This document shows positions 35,171 to 44,178 of a DNA stretch of 64,000 nucleotides, in pieces. A model generated the notes under the pieces. It saw only the letters and a list, made by a program, of their open reading frames with translations, ran no database searches and was not told the origin of the DNA. Position numbers and translations under genes: made by a program. Position 1 is the stretch's first letter, and each line of letters starts with the position of its first letter. The stretch is from Blautia sp. Marseille-P3087 (lineage in GTDB: Bacteria > Bacillota > Clostridia > Lachnospirales > Lachnospiraceae). The stretch lies in contig NZ_LT635539.1 of NCBI RefSeq assembly GCF_900120195.1, positions 186,001 through 250,000 of the forward strand, read 5' to 3'.

Positions 35171-36196
35171 ATGGATATGAAGGAAAGACTTCAGGAATTA
35201 GCTGAAGCAGCCAGAAAACGGATCGAGGAATCAGATCGTCCGGAAAGGCTGAATGAAGTAAAAGTTGCTTACCTTGGCAAAAAGGGTGAGCTGACTGCAA
35301 TCTTAAAGAGTATGAAAGATGTTGCTCCGGAAGATCGTCCGAAAGTAGGTCAGATGGTAAATGAGACCCGTGTGAAGATCGAAGAACATCTGGAAGCAAC
35401 CAGAAAGAAACTGGAAGAAGCACTTCGTGAAGAAAAAATGAAAGCAGAAGTGATCGACGTTACACTTCCGGCAAAGAAAGCAATGATCGGTCATCGTCAT
35501 CCAAACAGCATTGCACTCGAAGAAGTAGAGCGTATTTTCATCGGAATGGGCTACGAAGTAGTAGAGGGTCCGGAAGTGGAATATGCAGATTATAACTTTA
35601 CAAAACTGAACATTCCGGAAGATCATCCGGCAAGAGATGAGCAGGATACATTCTTTATCAATGATTCTATCCTTCTTCGTTCCCAGACTTCCCCGGTACA
35701 GGCGCGTACCATGGAAAAAGGCAAACTGCCGATTCGTATGATCGCACCGGGACGTGTATTCCGTTCTGACGAAGTAGATGCAACACATTCTCCGTCCTTC
35801 CATCAGATCGAAGGTCTTGTCATCGACAAGAATATTACATTTGCAGATCTTAAAGGAACTCTGCAGGAGTTTGCACAGGAACTGTTCGGACCGGAGACAA
35901 AGACAAAATTCAGACCACATCATTTCCCGTTTACAGAGCCGAGTGCAGAGGTTGATGTTTCCTGCTTTAAATGCGGCGGAAAAGGCTGCCGTTTCTGTAA
36001 AGGTTCCGGCTGGATCGAAATCCTCGGCTGCGGTACCGTTCACCCGAACGTGCTCAGAATGTGTGGAATCGATCCTGATGAATATACCGGATTTGCATTT
36101 GGCGTAGGTCTGGAACGTATCGCGCTCCTGAAATATGAAATCGATGACATGCGTCTTCTCTATGAGAATGATGTCAGATTTTTAAAACAATTCTAG
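35171..36196 (+). CDS. pheS: Phenylalanine-tRNA ligase alpha subunit
   Basis: Catalytic subunit of the (alpha-beta)2 phenylalanyl-tRNA synthetase. The 341 residues have an N-terminal coiled-coil (1-85), then class II motifs: GHRHPNSIALEEVERIFIGMGYEVVEGPEVE, TSPVQARTMEK, PGRVFRSDEVDATHSPSFHQIEGLV and the C-terminal FAFGVGLERIALLKY. A zinc-finger-like CFKCGGKGCRFCKGSG insert near residues 261-276 is a variant common in Firmicutes. AAAGGAGAGTAAAACC precedes the ATG. It is controlled by the upstream T-box. Confidence 0.98.
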   Translation: MDMKERLQELAEAARKRIEESDRPERLNEVKVAYLGKKGELTAILKSMKDVAPEDRPKVGQMVNETRVKIEEHLEATRKKLEEALREEKMKAEVIDVTLPAKKAMIGHRHPNSIALEEVERIFIGMGYEVVEGPEVEYADYNFTKLNIPEDHPARDEQDTFFINDSILLRSQTSPVQARTMEKGKLPIRMIAPGRVFRSDEVDATHSPSFHQIEGLVIDKNITFADLKGTLQEFAQELFGPETKTKFRPHHFPFTEPSAEVDVSCFKCGGKGCRFCKGSGWIEILGCGTVHPNVLRMCGIDPDEYTGFAFGVGLERIALLKYEIDDMRLLYENDVRFLKQF

Positions 36197-36251
36197 TTCA
36201 ATTCAACAGAATTAATTTAAATGAACTTTATTCGAAAGGTGGATATAAAAC

Positions 36252-38669
36252 ATGAATACATCAATGTCCTGGATTAAAATGTATGTGCCGGATCTGGATG
36301 TAACAGCCCAGGAATACACAGATGCCATGACACTGTCAGGAACAAAAGTGGAAGGCTTCGAAAAACTGGATGCAGATCTGGACAAGATCGTGATCGGACA
36401 GATTGAAAAAATAGAAAAACATCCTGATGCAGATAAACTGATCATCTGTCAGGTGAATATCGGAACAGAGACTGTTCAGATCGTAACAGGTGCTCCGAAC
36501 GTCAAAGAAGGAGATAAAGTACCGGTTGTTCTGGACGGCGGTCGTGTTGCCGGCGGTCATGACGGTAAAATGACTTCTGGCGGGATCAAAATCAAAAAGG
36601 GAAAACTCAGAGGCGTAGAATCCTGCGGTATGATGTGCTCTATCGAAGAACTGGGAAGCTCAAGAGAAATGTATCCGGAAGCACCGGAATACGGCATTTA
36701 CATTTTCCCGGAAGATGCAGTAGTTGGAGAAAGTGCAATTAAAGCACTTGGTCTTGATGATGTTGTTATCGAATATGAGATCACATCCAACCGTGTAGAC
36801 TGCTATGGAGTACTTGGAATTGCAAGAGAAGCAGCTGCTACTTTTGATAAGAAATTCATTCCTCCTGTAGTCAAAGAAACAGGAAACGATGAAAATGCAT
36901 CTGACTATATCAAAGTTACCGTAGAGGATCCGGAACTTTGCCCGAGATATACAGCAAGAGTTGTAAAAAATGTCAAGATCGGCCCGTCACCGAAATGGAT
37001 GCAGAGATGCCTTGCTTCCAACGGCATCCGTCCGATCAACAATCTTGTAGACATTACAAACTATGTTATGGAAGAATACGGTCAGCCGATGCACGCATAT
37101 GATCTGGATACCATCGAAGGCAGAGAAATTATTGTGCGTCGTGCGAAAACCGGAGAGAAATTCGTAACACTGGATGGTCAGGAACGTGAGATGGACGACC
37201 AGGTTCTGATGATCTGCGATGGCAGAAAGGCTGTCGGTATCGCAGGTATTATGGGTGGAGAAAATTCCATGATCACAGACAATGTGCATACGGTACTTTT
37301 TGAGGCAGCATGCTTTAATGGTACGAACATCCGTCTTTCTTCAAAGCGAATCGGACTTCGTACTGATGCATCCGGTAAATTCGAAAAAGGTCTTGACCCG
37401 AACAATGCCAAAGCAGCAATCGACCGTGCCTGCCAGCTTATGGAAGAACTGGGAGCAGGTGAAGTTGTAGGCGGATGTGTAGATATCTGTAATGAGACGA
37501 GAGAACCTTCCAGAGTACCGTTTGAGCCGGAGCGCATCAATGCACTTCTCGGAACAGACCTTACAAAAGAAGAAATGCTTGCATACCTTGCAAAAGTTGA
37601 ACTGACACTGGATCCGGAGACAAACGAGATCGTAGCGCCTACTTTCCGTCAGGATATCCATTGCATGGCAGACGTAGCAGAGGAAGTTGCAAGATTCTTC
37701 GGATATGACAAGATTCCGACCACACTTCCAAACGGAGAAGCTACTACAGGTAAACTTCCGTTCAAACTCCGCATCGAGAATGTGGCAAGAGATATCGCAG
37801 AATACTGTGGATTCTCCGAAGGAATGACTTATTCTTTCGAAAGCCCGAAGGTATTTGATAAACTTCGCATTCCGCAGGATAGTGATCTTCGTAAAGTTAT
37901 TACGATCAGTAATCCGCTTGGTGAAGATTACAGTATCATGCGTACGACCACACTGCATGGTATGCTGTCTTCTCTGGCAACCAACTACAACAGAAGAAAC
38001 AAAGGTGTTCGTCTGTACGAGATCGGTAAAGTTTATCTGCCGAAGGCACTTCCGCTGACTGAGCTTCCGGATGAAAGGACACACTTTACTCTTGGTATGT
38101 ACGGAGCTGGTGATTTCTTTGACATGAAGGGTGTTGTAGAAGAATTCTTTGAAAAATCCGGCATGAAGAAGAAAGTTCACTATACACCGGACAGCAATAA
38201 GACATATCTGCATCCGGGCAGACAGGCCAACATCAGCTATGAAGGCAAAGTAGTCGGCTATCTCGGTGAGGTACATCCGATCGTTGCAGATAATTATGGA
38301 ATCGGAGAAAGAACATATGTCGCAGTGATTGATATTCAGGATATCCTTGAATTCTGTGGATTCAACCACAAATTCAACGGAATTGCCAAATATCCGGCAG
38401 TTACCCGTGACTTAAGTATGGTTGTTCCGAAACATGTGCTTGCTGGCCAGATCGAAGACGTTCTGGAGCAGAGAGGCGGAAAGATTCTTGAATCTTATCA
38501 GCTCTTTGATATCTATGAAGGTGCACAGATCAAAGCCGGATACAAATCCATGGCTTATTCTGTTGTATTCCGTGATCATGACAAGACTCTGGAAGAGGCT
38601 GAGATCACAGCCGCAATGAAAAAAATCCTGAATGGTCTGACAGACCTTGGAATCGAGCTGAGAAGCTGA
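36252..38669 (+). CDS. pheT: Phenylalanine-tRNA ligase beta subunit
   Basis: An 805-residue beta subunit that contacts tRNA-Phe and carries the editing site. Domains in order are a tRNA-binding OB fold (about 40-155, VNIGTETVQIVTGAPNVKEGD), the B3/B4 editing domain (about 210-385), B5 (about 405-475), a catalytic-like core domain and the C-terminal anticodon-binding FDX-ACB domain (KYPAVTRDLSMVV onward, about 712-805). Length is standard. GAAAGGTGG precedes the ATG. It overlaps the next gene by one base (TGATG). Confidence 0.97.
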   Translation: MNTSMSWIKMYVPDLDVTAQEYTDAMTLSGTKVEGFEKLDADLDKIVIGQIEKIEKHPDADKLIICQVNIGTETVQIVTGAPNVKEGDKVPVVLDGGRVAGGHDGKMTSGGIKIKKGKLRGVESCGMMCSIEELGSSREMYPEAPEYGIYIFPEDAVVGESAIKALGLDDVVIEYEITSNRVDCYGVLGIAREAAATFDKKFIPPVVKETGNDENASDYIKVTVEDPELCPRYTARVVKNVKIGPSPKWMQRCLASNGIRPINNLVDITNYVMEEYGQPMHAYDLDTIEGREIIVRRAKTGEKFVTLDGQEREMDDQVLMICDGRKAVGIAGIMGGENSMITDNVHTVLFEAACFNGTNIRLSSKRIGLRTDASGKFEKGLDPNNAKAAIDRACQLMEELGAGEVVGGCVDICNETREPSRVPFEPERINALLGTDLTKEEMLAYLAKVELTLDPETNEIVAPTFRQDIHCMADVAEEVARFFGYDKIPTTLPNGEATTGKLPFKLRIENVARDIAEYCGFSEGMTYSFESPKVFDKLRIPQDSDLRKVITISNPLGEDYSIMRTTTLHGMLSSLATNYNRRNKGVRLYEIGKVYLPKALPLTELPDERTHFTLGMYGAGDFFDMKGVVEEFFEKSGMKKKVHYTPDSNKTYLHPGRQANISYEGKVVGYLGEVHPIVADNYGIGERTYVAVIDIQDILEFCGFNHKFNGIAKYPAVTRDLSMVVPKHVLAGQIEDVLEQRGGKILESYQLFDIYEGAQIKAGYKSMAYSVVFRDHDKTLEEAEITAAMKKILNGLTDLGIELRS

Positions 38670-39283
38670 TGAAACTTTATGTTGTACGGCACGGGGAAAC
38701 CGTGTGGAACGAACTCCACAAAGTGCAGGGAACGGCGGATATCCCACTTGCAGAGAAGGGAATCGAGCTTGCAGAGAAAACGGGTGAAGCATTAAAAGAA
38801 GTCCCGTTTGATCTCTGCATCACAAGCCCTCTTGTGAGAGCGCGAAGGACGGCAGAGCTGATTCTCAAAAAGCAGCCACATAAGGTGCCGGTCATCGAGG
38901 ACATAAGAATTCAGGAGATCAATTTTGGTGAACTGGAAGGTGTTGTCTGCTTTACAGATGATCATGTGTTTTTGAATGAGCAGATGGAGAAGTTTTTTAA
39001 TGATCCATGGAAATTTGAACGTCCGAAGAACGGAGAAAATATTTCAGATATTCTTGCACGGACAAAAGAATTCTGGGAAGAGGTAACCGGTAATCCGGAT
39101 TATCAGGACAAAACGATTCTGATCGCATCACACGGCTGTGCAGTGCGCGCGCTTTTACAGAACATTTATCAGGATCCGCAAGACTTCTGGCATGGACATG
39201 TTCCGCCGAACTGTGGTGTGAATATCGTTGAAGTAAAAGATGGTGAGGCTGTGCTTTTGGAAGAAGATAAAGTATATGCATAA
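38669..39283 (+). CDS. Histidine phosphatase family protein (phosphoglycerate mutase-like)
   Basis: A 204-residue branch of the histidine phosphatase superfamily. The phospho-accepting His is in YVVRHGETVWN at residue 8, the second Arg in SPLVRARRTAEL, and the second His in ASHGCAVRALL. The substrate is not determinable; relatives include alpha-ribazole phosphatase and broad phosphatases. It is translationally coupled to pheT through a TGATG overlap and followed by a strong terminator. Link to pheST function is not expected. Confidence 0.9.
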   Translation: MKLYVVRHGETVWNELHKVQGTADIPLAEKGIELAEKTGEALKEVPFDLCITSPLVRARRTAELILKKQPHKVPVIEDIRIQEINFGELEGVVCFTDDHVFLNEQMEKFFNDPWKFERPKNGENISDILARTKEFWEEVTGNPDYQDKTILIASHGCAVRALLQNIYQDPQDFWHGHVPPNCGVNIVEVKDGEAVLLEEDKVYA

Positions 39284-39287
39284 TGAG

Positions 39288-39319
39288 ACAGGCGGTTCGA
39301 AAAGAATCGCCTGTTTTTT
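39288..39319 (+). terminator. Intrinsic terminator after the pheST operon
   Basis: Stem ACAGGCGGTTC/GAATCGCCTGT with one G-U, followed by TTTTT. Confidence 0.9.
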
Positions 39320-39378
39320 CATGTAATTGCCGGAAATATGAAAAATTTGTGAGAAACGGGTAAAGTCAGGAAAACAGC

Positions 39379-39407
39379 TTGTTCGTAAAATTGTGATATG
39401 ATATGAT
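39379..39407 (+). promoter_or_regulatory. Promoter of the zorAB-like operon
   Basis: TTGTTC (39379-39384), 17-base spacer, TATGAT (39402-39407). Confidence 0.55.
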
Positions 39408-39488
39408 AGAAAAGGCAGAAAATAGTATGAAATCAATGCTTTTTTGCAAAAAAACAAGAATAAATTAAATACTACAGGGAGGTTAGCT

Positions 39489-41120
39489 ATGAGGAAAAAA
39501 ATCATGAATGTCGTGTTGTTTCTGGCTGTGCTTGCAGCTGCTCTCGGAATGACATTGTACGTAGGCAACAGTGCGGCAAGTGTGCTGATCTACAACTTTA
39601 TTTTTCTCGGTATCATTGCAGTTGTCTATATCGTGGGGCTGTTGGGCGGAATGTTTCGAATGAATAAGCTTTCGCTTGCATTGAAGGATGCGGCGGACGA
39701 GCTGGAGGATGCCTTTAAAATGCCGGGAAGAGTAGCACCGGATAAAGTGGCATCACTGAACGGGATTTTTCACCACTCCTATCTGGATAGCAAGATGAAG
39801 GCATTTACAGACAGTATTGCGAAGAGTCAGGAAGGAATCGTGGACATCGAAGAATTTCTGAATGAGGATGACCTCGATATGCATGTGCATAAGCGACTTC
39901 TGGAAATGGCGCCGGATCTTTTTACCAGTATTGGTATCCTGGGTACCTTCGTAGGTCTGGTATGGGGACTTAAGGATTTCCAGCCGTCGGATTATGAGGC
40001 AATGACAAGTTCTGTCTCTTCTCTGGTCGATGGTATCAAGGTTGCATTCCTGACATCTATTTACGGTATTGCATTTTCCATCGTTTATACTTCAGGAATG
40101 AAGAGCGAATATTCATCTATGACAGAAAATCTTCAGCTGTTTCTTGATCGCTTTCATACATATGTCATGCCAAGCGCAGAGAGTGAGTCAATGAACCTTC
40201 TGGTTGCAAGCCAGAAGAATCAGACAGCGGCCATGAATCAGATGGCAGAGCAGTTTTCAGTAAAAATGGCGGACAGTTTTGAAAAGGTTATTACACCAAC
40301 TTTCAAAAAAATGAATGATTCTCTGGATACACTGGTTGATTCCGTGACCAGATGCCAGGAAGATGCGGTAAAAGAGATTCTGGATGCATTCCTGAAAGAA
40401 ATGAATGCGTCATTTGAAACACAGTTTGCAGATTTCGGGAAAGCACTTACTCAGCTGAAAGATGCACAGACGGACAATGTAAACTATACGACAAACCTCT
40501 ATCAGGCTATGAGCAAGCAGCTCAGTGATGCTTATGTAGAGCATGAGACTACAATGAAAAAGATGCTTGAAGAGTCCATAAGTATTCAGAAAGAATACAT
40601 TTCTGTGGCTGACCGTATTGTACGGGATAATCAGACAATCCAGAAACAGCAGCAGGCAGATTACCAGCATCTTGCGGATTATCTTAAGGAAGCAGAGACC
40701 TCTTCTGCAAAATTCTGGGTTGCATGTAACCAGACCATGCAGAAATATGTCGAGGCTGCAGCGCAGGGAATGGAACGTATTTCCGCAGCGAGCAAAGGTA
40801 ATGCGGATGTGGCAAAAGCAAATCGTGAAGTTGTTGAGGCGTTTGAACAGAAACTTCAGGATTTTGCACAGTATCAGAAACTGTCCTGTAGGACTATGGA
40901 ACAGGTTCGTCGTCTGCTTGCAGATATCTCGGCGACAGGAAGCGGAAATAATGTTCAGCTCAGTGGTGGACAGATCGCACAGAGAGAAACGCTGGAACAG
41001 CTTCAGGAAACAATTCAGGAGCAGGGCGAACAGCAGCAGGAACTTCTGGAAGAGATTTCCAGAAATATCCGTGAACTTTCCAAAGGTGTACAGAAAGGTA
41101 AATTCGGTTTATTCAGATAA
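39489..41120 (+). CDS. zorA: ZorA-like MotA/TolQ/ExbB proton-channel protein
   Basis: A 543-residue membrane stator subunit of the ZorA type. TM1 is about 5-25 and TM2 about 31-54. A cytoplasmic loop follows, then TM3 144-161 (LFTSIGILGTFVGLVWGL) and TM4 about 182-203. A cytoplasmic tail of ~340 residues, rich in Gln, Glu and Ala and predicted helical/coiled coil, ends GKFGLFR. The TM3 GxLGTFxGL pattern and the long tail distinguish ZorA from MotA or ExbB. In Zorya anti-phage systems ZorA5-ZorB2 is a proton-driven motor that signals to ZorC/D or ZorE effectors; no such gene is present here. The start at 39489 is set by AGGGAGG 6 bases upstream. Gene 41133 is its partner, 12 bases on. Confidence 0.85.
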   Translation: MRKKIMNVVLFLAVLAAALGMTLYVGNSAASVLIYNFIFLGIIAVVYIVGLLGGMFRMNKLSLALKDAADELEDAFKMPGRVAPDKVASLNGIFHHSYLDSKMKAFTDSIAKSQEGIVDIEEFLNEDDLDMHVHKRLLEMAPDLFTSIGILGTFVGLVWGLKDFQPSDYEAMTSSVSSLVDGIKVAFLTSIYGIAFSIVYTSGMKSEYSSMTENLQLFLDRFHTYVMPSAESESMNLLVASQKNQTAAMNQMAEQFSVKMADSFEKVITPTFKKMNDSLDTLVDSVTRCQEDAVKEILDAFLKEMNASFETQFADFGKALTQLKDAQTDNVNYTTNLYQAMSKQLSDAYVEHETTMKKMLEESISIQKEYISVADRIVRDNQTIQKQQQADYQHLADYLKEAETSSAKFWVACNQTMQKYVEAAAQGMERISAASKGNADVAKANREVVEAFEQKLQDFAQYQKLSCRTMEQVRRLLADISATGSGNNVQLSGGQIAQRETLEQLQETIQEQGEQQQELLEEISRNIRELSKGVQKGKFGLFR

Positions 41121-41132
41121 AAGGAGAAGCAG

Positions 41133-42128
41133 ATGCGCAAAAAGAAAAAATCAGAAGGAAATGGATTTAATGTCTGGCGTTCTTATTCTGATATGATGGC
41201 AGGTGTGCTCCTGCTCTTTGTGCTGATCATGTGTGTGACGCTTTTTCAGGCACAGAAAAGCTATAACGAAAGTCTGCAGGAGCGTGATGAAAAGATTGCG
41301 ATGCAGGAGCAGTACACGCAGGAACTTCTGGATAAACAGAATGCCATTGATGAAAAGAATGAGACGCTGCAGAATCAGGATGAACAGTTAAAGAGTCAGG
41401 ATGAGCAGCTTGCCGAGCAGCAGAAACAGCTGGAGGCTCTCGCTGCAAAACTGAAAGAACAGGAATCGACACTGAATGCACAGCAGACAGCACTTGACGA
41501 GAAGACAGCACAGCTGAAAGATCAGCAGGCGCAGATCGATCAGATTATCGGTGTAAAGGCTGATGTTATTGAGGCACTGAAAAATGAATTTTCCAAAAAT
41601 AATATAAATGTTGACATTGATGCACAGACCGGTGCGCTGACTCTGGAAGCGAGTGTAATGTTTGATTATGATCAGGCCGAGCTGACCGATTCCGGTAAAC
41701 AGGCACTGGAACAGATACTTCCAATCTACTGTAAAGTACTTCTGCAGGATGATTACAAAGATTACCTTGCAGAGATCATTATCGATGGATATACAGATAC
41801 AGACGGAGATTACAGTTACAATCTGCAGCTGTCTCAGCAGAGATCACTGGCAGTGGCACAGTATCTGATTGATATTCAGGGTAATTTCCTGAATGACGAG
41901 CAGTCACAGGAGCTCGAGAAGTACCTGACAGTCAACGGACATTCCATGGCAAATCCGGTGCTGGATGCAGACGGAAATGTAGATAAAGATGCATCCAGAC
42001 GAGTAGAAGTCAAATTCCGTCTGAAAGACGAAGAAATGATTGACGAACTGAATCAGCTTCTTGCAGGTACAGCCAGCCAGTCAGATACCGCGGATCAGAC
42101 AGATGCGGAAAATACAGAAAACAATTAA
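41133..42128 (+). CDS. zorB: ZorB/MotB-like OmpA-domain protein with long coiled coil
   Basis: A 331-residue partner of the ZorA-like protein. The single N-terminal TM (about 20-39) is preceded by the MotB/ZorB-type ion-relay Asp20 in SYSDMMAGVLLLFVLIM. Residues about 41-137 form a Gln/Glu-rich heptad coiled coil with QDEQL-type repeats. An OmpA-like peptidoglycan-binding domain follows (about 165-297: FDYDQAELTDSGKQAL, IDGYTDTDGDYSYN, LSQQRSLAVAQYL, DASRRVEVKF), and the tail is acidic. The long extracytoplasmic coiled coil is a notable feature. AAAGGAGAAGCAG precedes the ATG. rplS, with its own promoter, comes next, so the operon has two genes. Confidence 0.85.
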   Translation: MRKKKKSEGNGFNVWRSYSDMMAGVLLLFVLIMCVTLFQAQKSYNESLQERDEKIAMQEQYTQELLDKQNAIDEKNETLQNQDEQLKSQDEQLAEQQKQLEALAAKLKEQESTLNAQQTALDEKTAQLKDQQAQIDQIIGVKADVIEALKNEFSKNNINVDIDAQTGALTLEASVMFDYDQAELTDSGKQALEQILPIYCKVLLQDDYKDYLAEIIIDGYTDTDGDYSYNLQLSQQRSLAVAQYLIDIQGNFLNDEQSQELEKYLTVNGHSMANPVLDADGNVDKDASRRVEVKFRLKDEEMIDELNQLLAGTASQSDTADQTDAENTENN

Positions 42129-42135
42129 AAACTTC

Positions 42136-42164
42136 TTGCATTAGCAGGGAGAGTATAGTATAAT
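42136..42164 (+). promoter_or_regulatory. Promoter of rplS
   Basis: TTGCAT (42136-42141), 17-base spacer, TATAAT (42159-42164). It leaves a ~75-base leader before rplS with a possible GATG/CATC closing stem; L19 leaders are autoregulatory in some Firmicutes. Confidence 0.8.
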
Positions 42165-42244
42165 CAACAATGTTGTAAAAAAGATGGTCCTCTGTTACAG
42201 TCGTATGTATTAAGAACATCCAGATAAGAATAGGAGAGAATAAA

Positions 42245-42592
42245 ATGAACGACATTATCAAAAACATCGAAGCTGCTCAGTTAAAAGCAGAAGTACCGGA
42301 GTTTCGTGTAGGTGACACAGTAAGAGTACACGCTCTGATCAAAGAAGGAAACCGTGAGAGAATTCAGATCTTTGAAGGAACTGTTCTTAAGAGACAGGGT
42401 GGAAGCACCAGAGAAACTTTCACAGTAAGAAAGAGCTCCAATGGTGTAGGCGTTGAGAAAACATGGCCGCTTCATTCCCCACACGTTGTTAAAGTAGAAG
42501 TTATCCGTCATGGTAAAGTTCGCCGTGCTAAGCTGAACTACCTGAGAGATCGTGTAGGTAAAGCTGCTAAAGTTAAAGAACGCGTTAGATAA
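42245..42592 (+). CDS. rplS: 50S ribosomal protein L19
   Basis: A 115-residue L19, located at the 30S-50S interface. Signature segments are [43 protein letters not shown] and [28 protein letters not shown] precedes the ATG. It has its own near-consensus promoter and a strong terminator. Confidence 0.98.
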   Translation: MNDIIKNIEAAQLKAEVPEFRVGDTVRVHALIKEGNRERIQIFEGTVLKRQGGSTRETFTVRKSSNGVGVEKTWPLHSPHVVKVEVIRHGKVRRAKLNYLRDRVGKAAKVKERVR

Positions 42593-42617
42593 GAAAATTT
42601 CAAAGGTTTCAGAAGCA

Positions 42618-42650
42618 GGGACAATAACGACAGCTATTGTCCCTCTTTTT
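42618..42650 (+). terminator. Intrinsic terminator after rplS
   Basis: Perfect stem GGGACAATA/TATTGTCCC followed by TCTTTTT. Confidence 0.93.
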
Positions 42651-42722
42651 GCATTGCATATTGAAGAGGTGTCGGTGGCACGTCCACTGATTATACTGTG
42701 ATTCCATTATGGGAGAATGAAT

Positions 42723-43316
42723 ATGGATATAAAAAACTGGAAACAAAGTCCCAAAATTCAGGAAGCAAAAGAAAAACTGGAAGATGAAAAAGTACGCGGC
42801 TTTATGCGCTGGGTGTTTGAAATCGTTGTTACACTGGTACTGGCTGCGATGGTTGGTATTATGCTGTTTCAGACAGTGACGATGCAGGAAAGTTCGATGG
42901 AACCGACGATTGCGGTTGGTGACCGTTTTTTTATAAACCGTGTGGTATATAAATTCTCTTCCCCAAAAAGAGGAGATCTGATCGTGTTTCGAACGAATGC
43001 CAGTGATGATGCAGCACTGCATATCCGGCGTGTGATCGGACTTCCGGGAGAGACAATCCAGATTTCGGGTGGACGGATCCTGATAGATGGGGAAGCATAT
43101 AAAGAGGGCAAAGATTTTCCTATGATCAGCAATCCGGGGCTTGCGTCCAGTTCCATTACGTTGGAATCCGGTGAATATTTTGTCCTTGGAGATAATCGGA
43201 ACAACAGTGAAGACAGCCGGTATGCAGATATCGGTATGGTAAAGAAACGTTATATCGCAGGCAAAATCTGGTTTACGTGTGCGCCCTTTGAAAAACTGGG
43301 ATTTACGAAAGGTTAG
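42723..43316 (+). CDS. lepB: Signal peptidase I family protein (divergent catalytic dyad)
   Basis: A 197-residue S26-family protein. One TM is at about 31-50, the nucleophile motif QESSMEPTI puts Ser58 before Met59, then KRGDLIVFR, HIRRVIGLPGE and LGDNRNNSEDSR. The family is the leader peptidase that cleaves Sec and Tat signal peptides. In E. coli LepB (Lys145) and SipS-like enzymes the general base Lys precedes RxxGLPGD; here Arg102 occupies that place. Either a nearby Lys substitutes, Arg is tolerated, or the protein is not a standard peptidase. ATG 42723 is preferred, 6 bases after GGGAGA; ATG 42717 abuts that site. It is the first gene of lepB-rbgA-rnhB. Confidence 0.88.
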   Translation: MDIKNWKQSPKIQEAKEKLEDEKVRGFMRWVFEIVVTLVLAAMVGIMLFQTVTMQESSMEPTIAVGDRFFINRVVYKFSSPKRGDLIVFRTNASDDAALHIRRVIGLPGETIQISGGRILIDGEAYKEGKDFPMISNPGLASSSITLESGEYFVLGDNRNNSEDSRYADIGMVKKRYIAGKIWFTCAPFEKLGFTKG

Positions 43317-43323
43317 GTAATAT

Positions 43324-44178
43324 ATGAACGTACAGTGGTATCCGGGTCATATGACCAAAGCAAAGAGACAGATGCAGGAAGACCTGAAGCTGATAGACCT
43401 GATTATAGAGCTGGTAGATGCCAGAGTGCCGCTTTCCAGCAGAAATCCGGACATTGATCAGCTCGGACAGAACAAATCACGTCTGATTCTTCTGAATAAG
43501 GCGGATCTTGCAGATGAGAGACAGAATGAGGCATGGAAAGAGTATTTTCAGAGTAAAGGTTTTCATGTAGTAAAAGTGGATTCCAGAAATGGAGCTGGCA
43601 TGAAGACCATACAGAATGTGATTCAGGAAGCATGCAAAGAGAAAATCGAACGCGACCGCAGAAGAGGAATCAAAAATCGACCGATTCGTGCCATGGTTGC
43701 GGGAATCCCAAATGTGGGAAAATCTACTTTCATTAATACTTTTGCAGGTAAAGCCTGTGCAAAGACCGGCAACAGACCGGGTGTTACAAAGGGAAAACAG
43801 TGGATCCGTCTGAACAAAAATGTAGAACTTCTGGATACACCGGGAATTCTCTGGCCTAAATTTGAGGATCAGGAAGTTGGAATCCGTCTGGCATTTGTGG
43901 GTTCGATCAAAGATGATATTTTGAATATGGAAGAACTGGCATTAAAGCTCATCGACTATCTGAAAGCACGTTATACAGGTCTTCTTGAGAAACGCTATGG
44001 AATCTCCGAGGCAGGAAATGCCGTAGAAATCCTTGGTGGCATCGCGAAAGCACGCGGTTGCCTCAAAAAAGGGGAAGAACTGGATTATACAAAGGCATCC
44101 GGACTTCTGTTTGACGATTTCCGGGGAGGAAAAATTGGGCGCATCACTCTGGAGTGGGCAGAGCAGGAGAAAAACTGA
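43324..44178 (+). CDS. rbgA: Ribosome biogenesis GTPase RbgA (YlqF)
   Basis: Circularly permuted GTPase needed for late 50S assembly. NKADLAD (the G4 motif, about residue 59) comes before GIPNVGKST (G1, about residue 129) and DTPGILWP (G3), which is the diagnostic permuted order. The N-terminal NVQWYPGHMTKAKRQM is the RbgA signature. At 284 residues it is the normal length. It overlaps rnhB by one base. Confidence 0.96.
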   Translation: MNVQWYPGHMTKAKRQMQEDLKLIDLIIELVDARVPLSSRNPDIDQLGQNKSRLILLNKADLADERQNEAWKEYFQSKGFHVVKVDSRNGAGMKTIQNVIQEACKEKIERDRRRGIKNRPIRAMVAGIPNVGKSTFINTFAGKACAKTGNRPGVTKGKQWIRLNKNVELLDTPGILWPKFEDQEVGIRLAFVGSIKDDILNMEELALKLIDYLKARYTGLLEKRYGISEAGNAVEILGGIAKARGCLKKGEELDYTKASGLLFDDFRGGKIGRITLEWAEQEKN

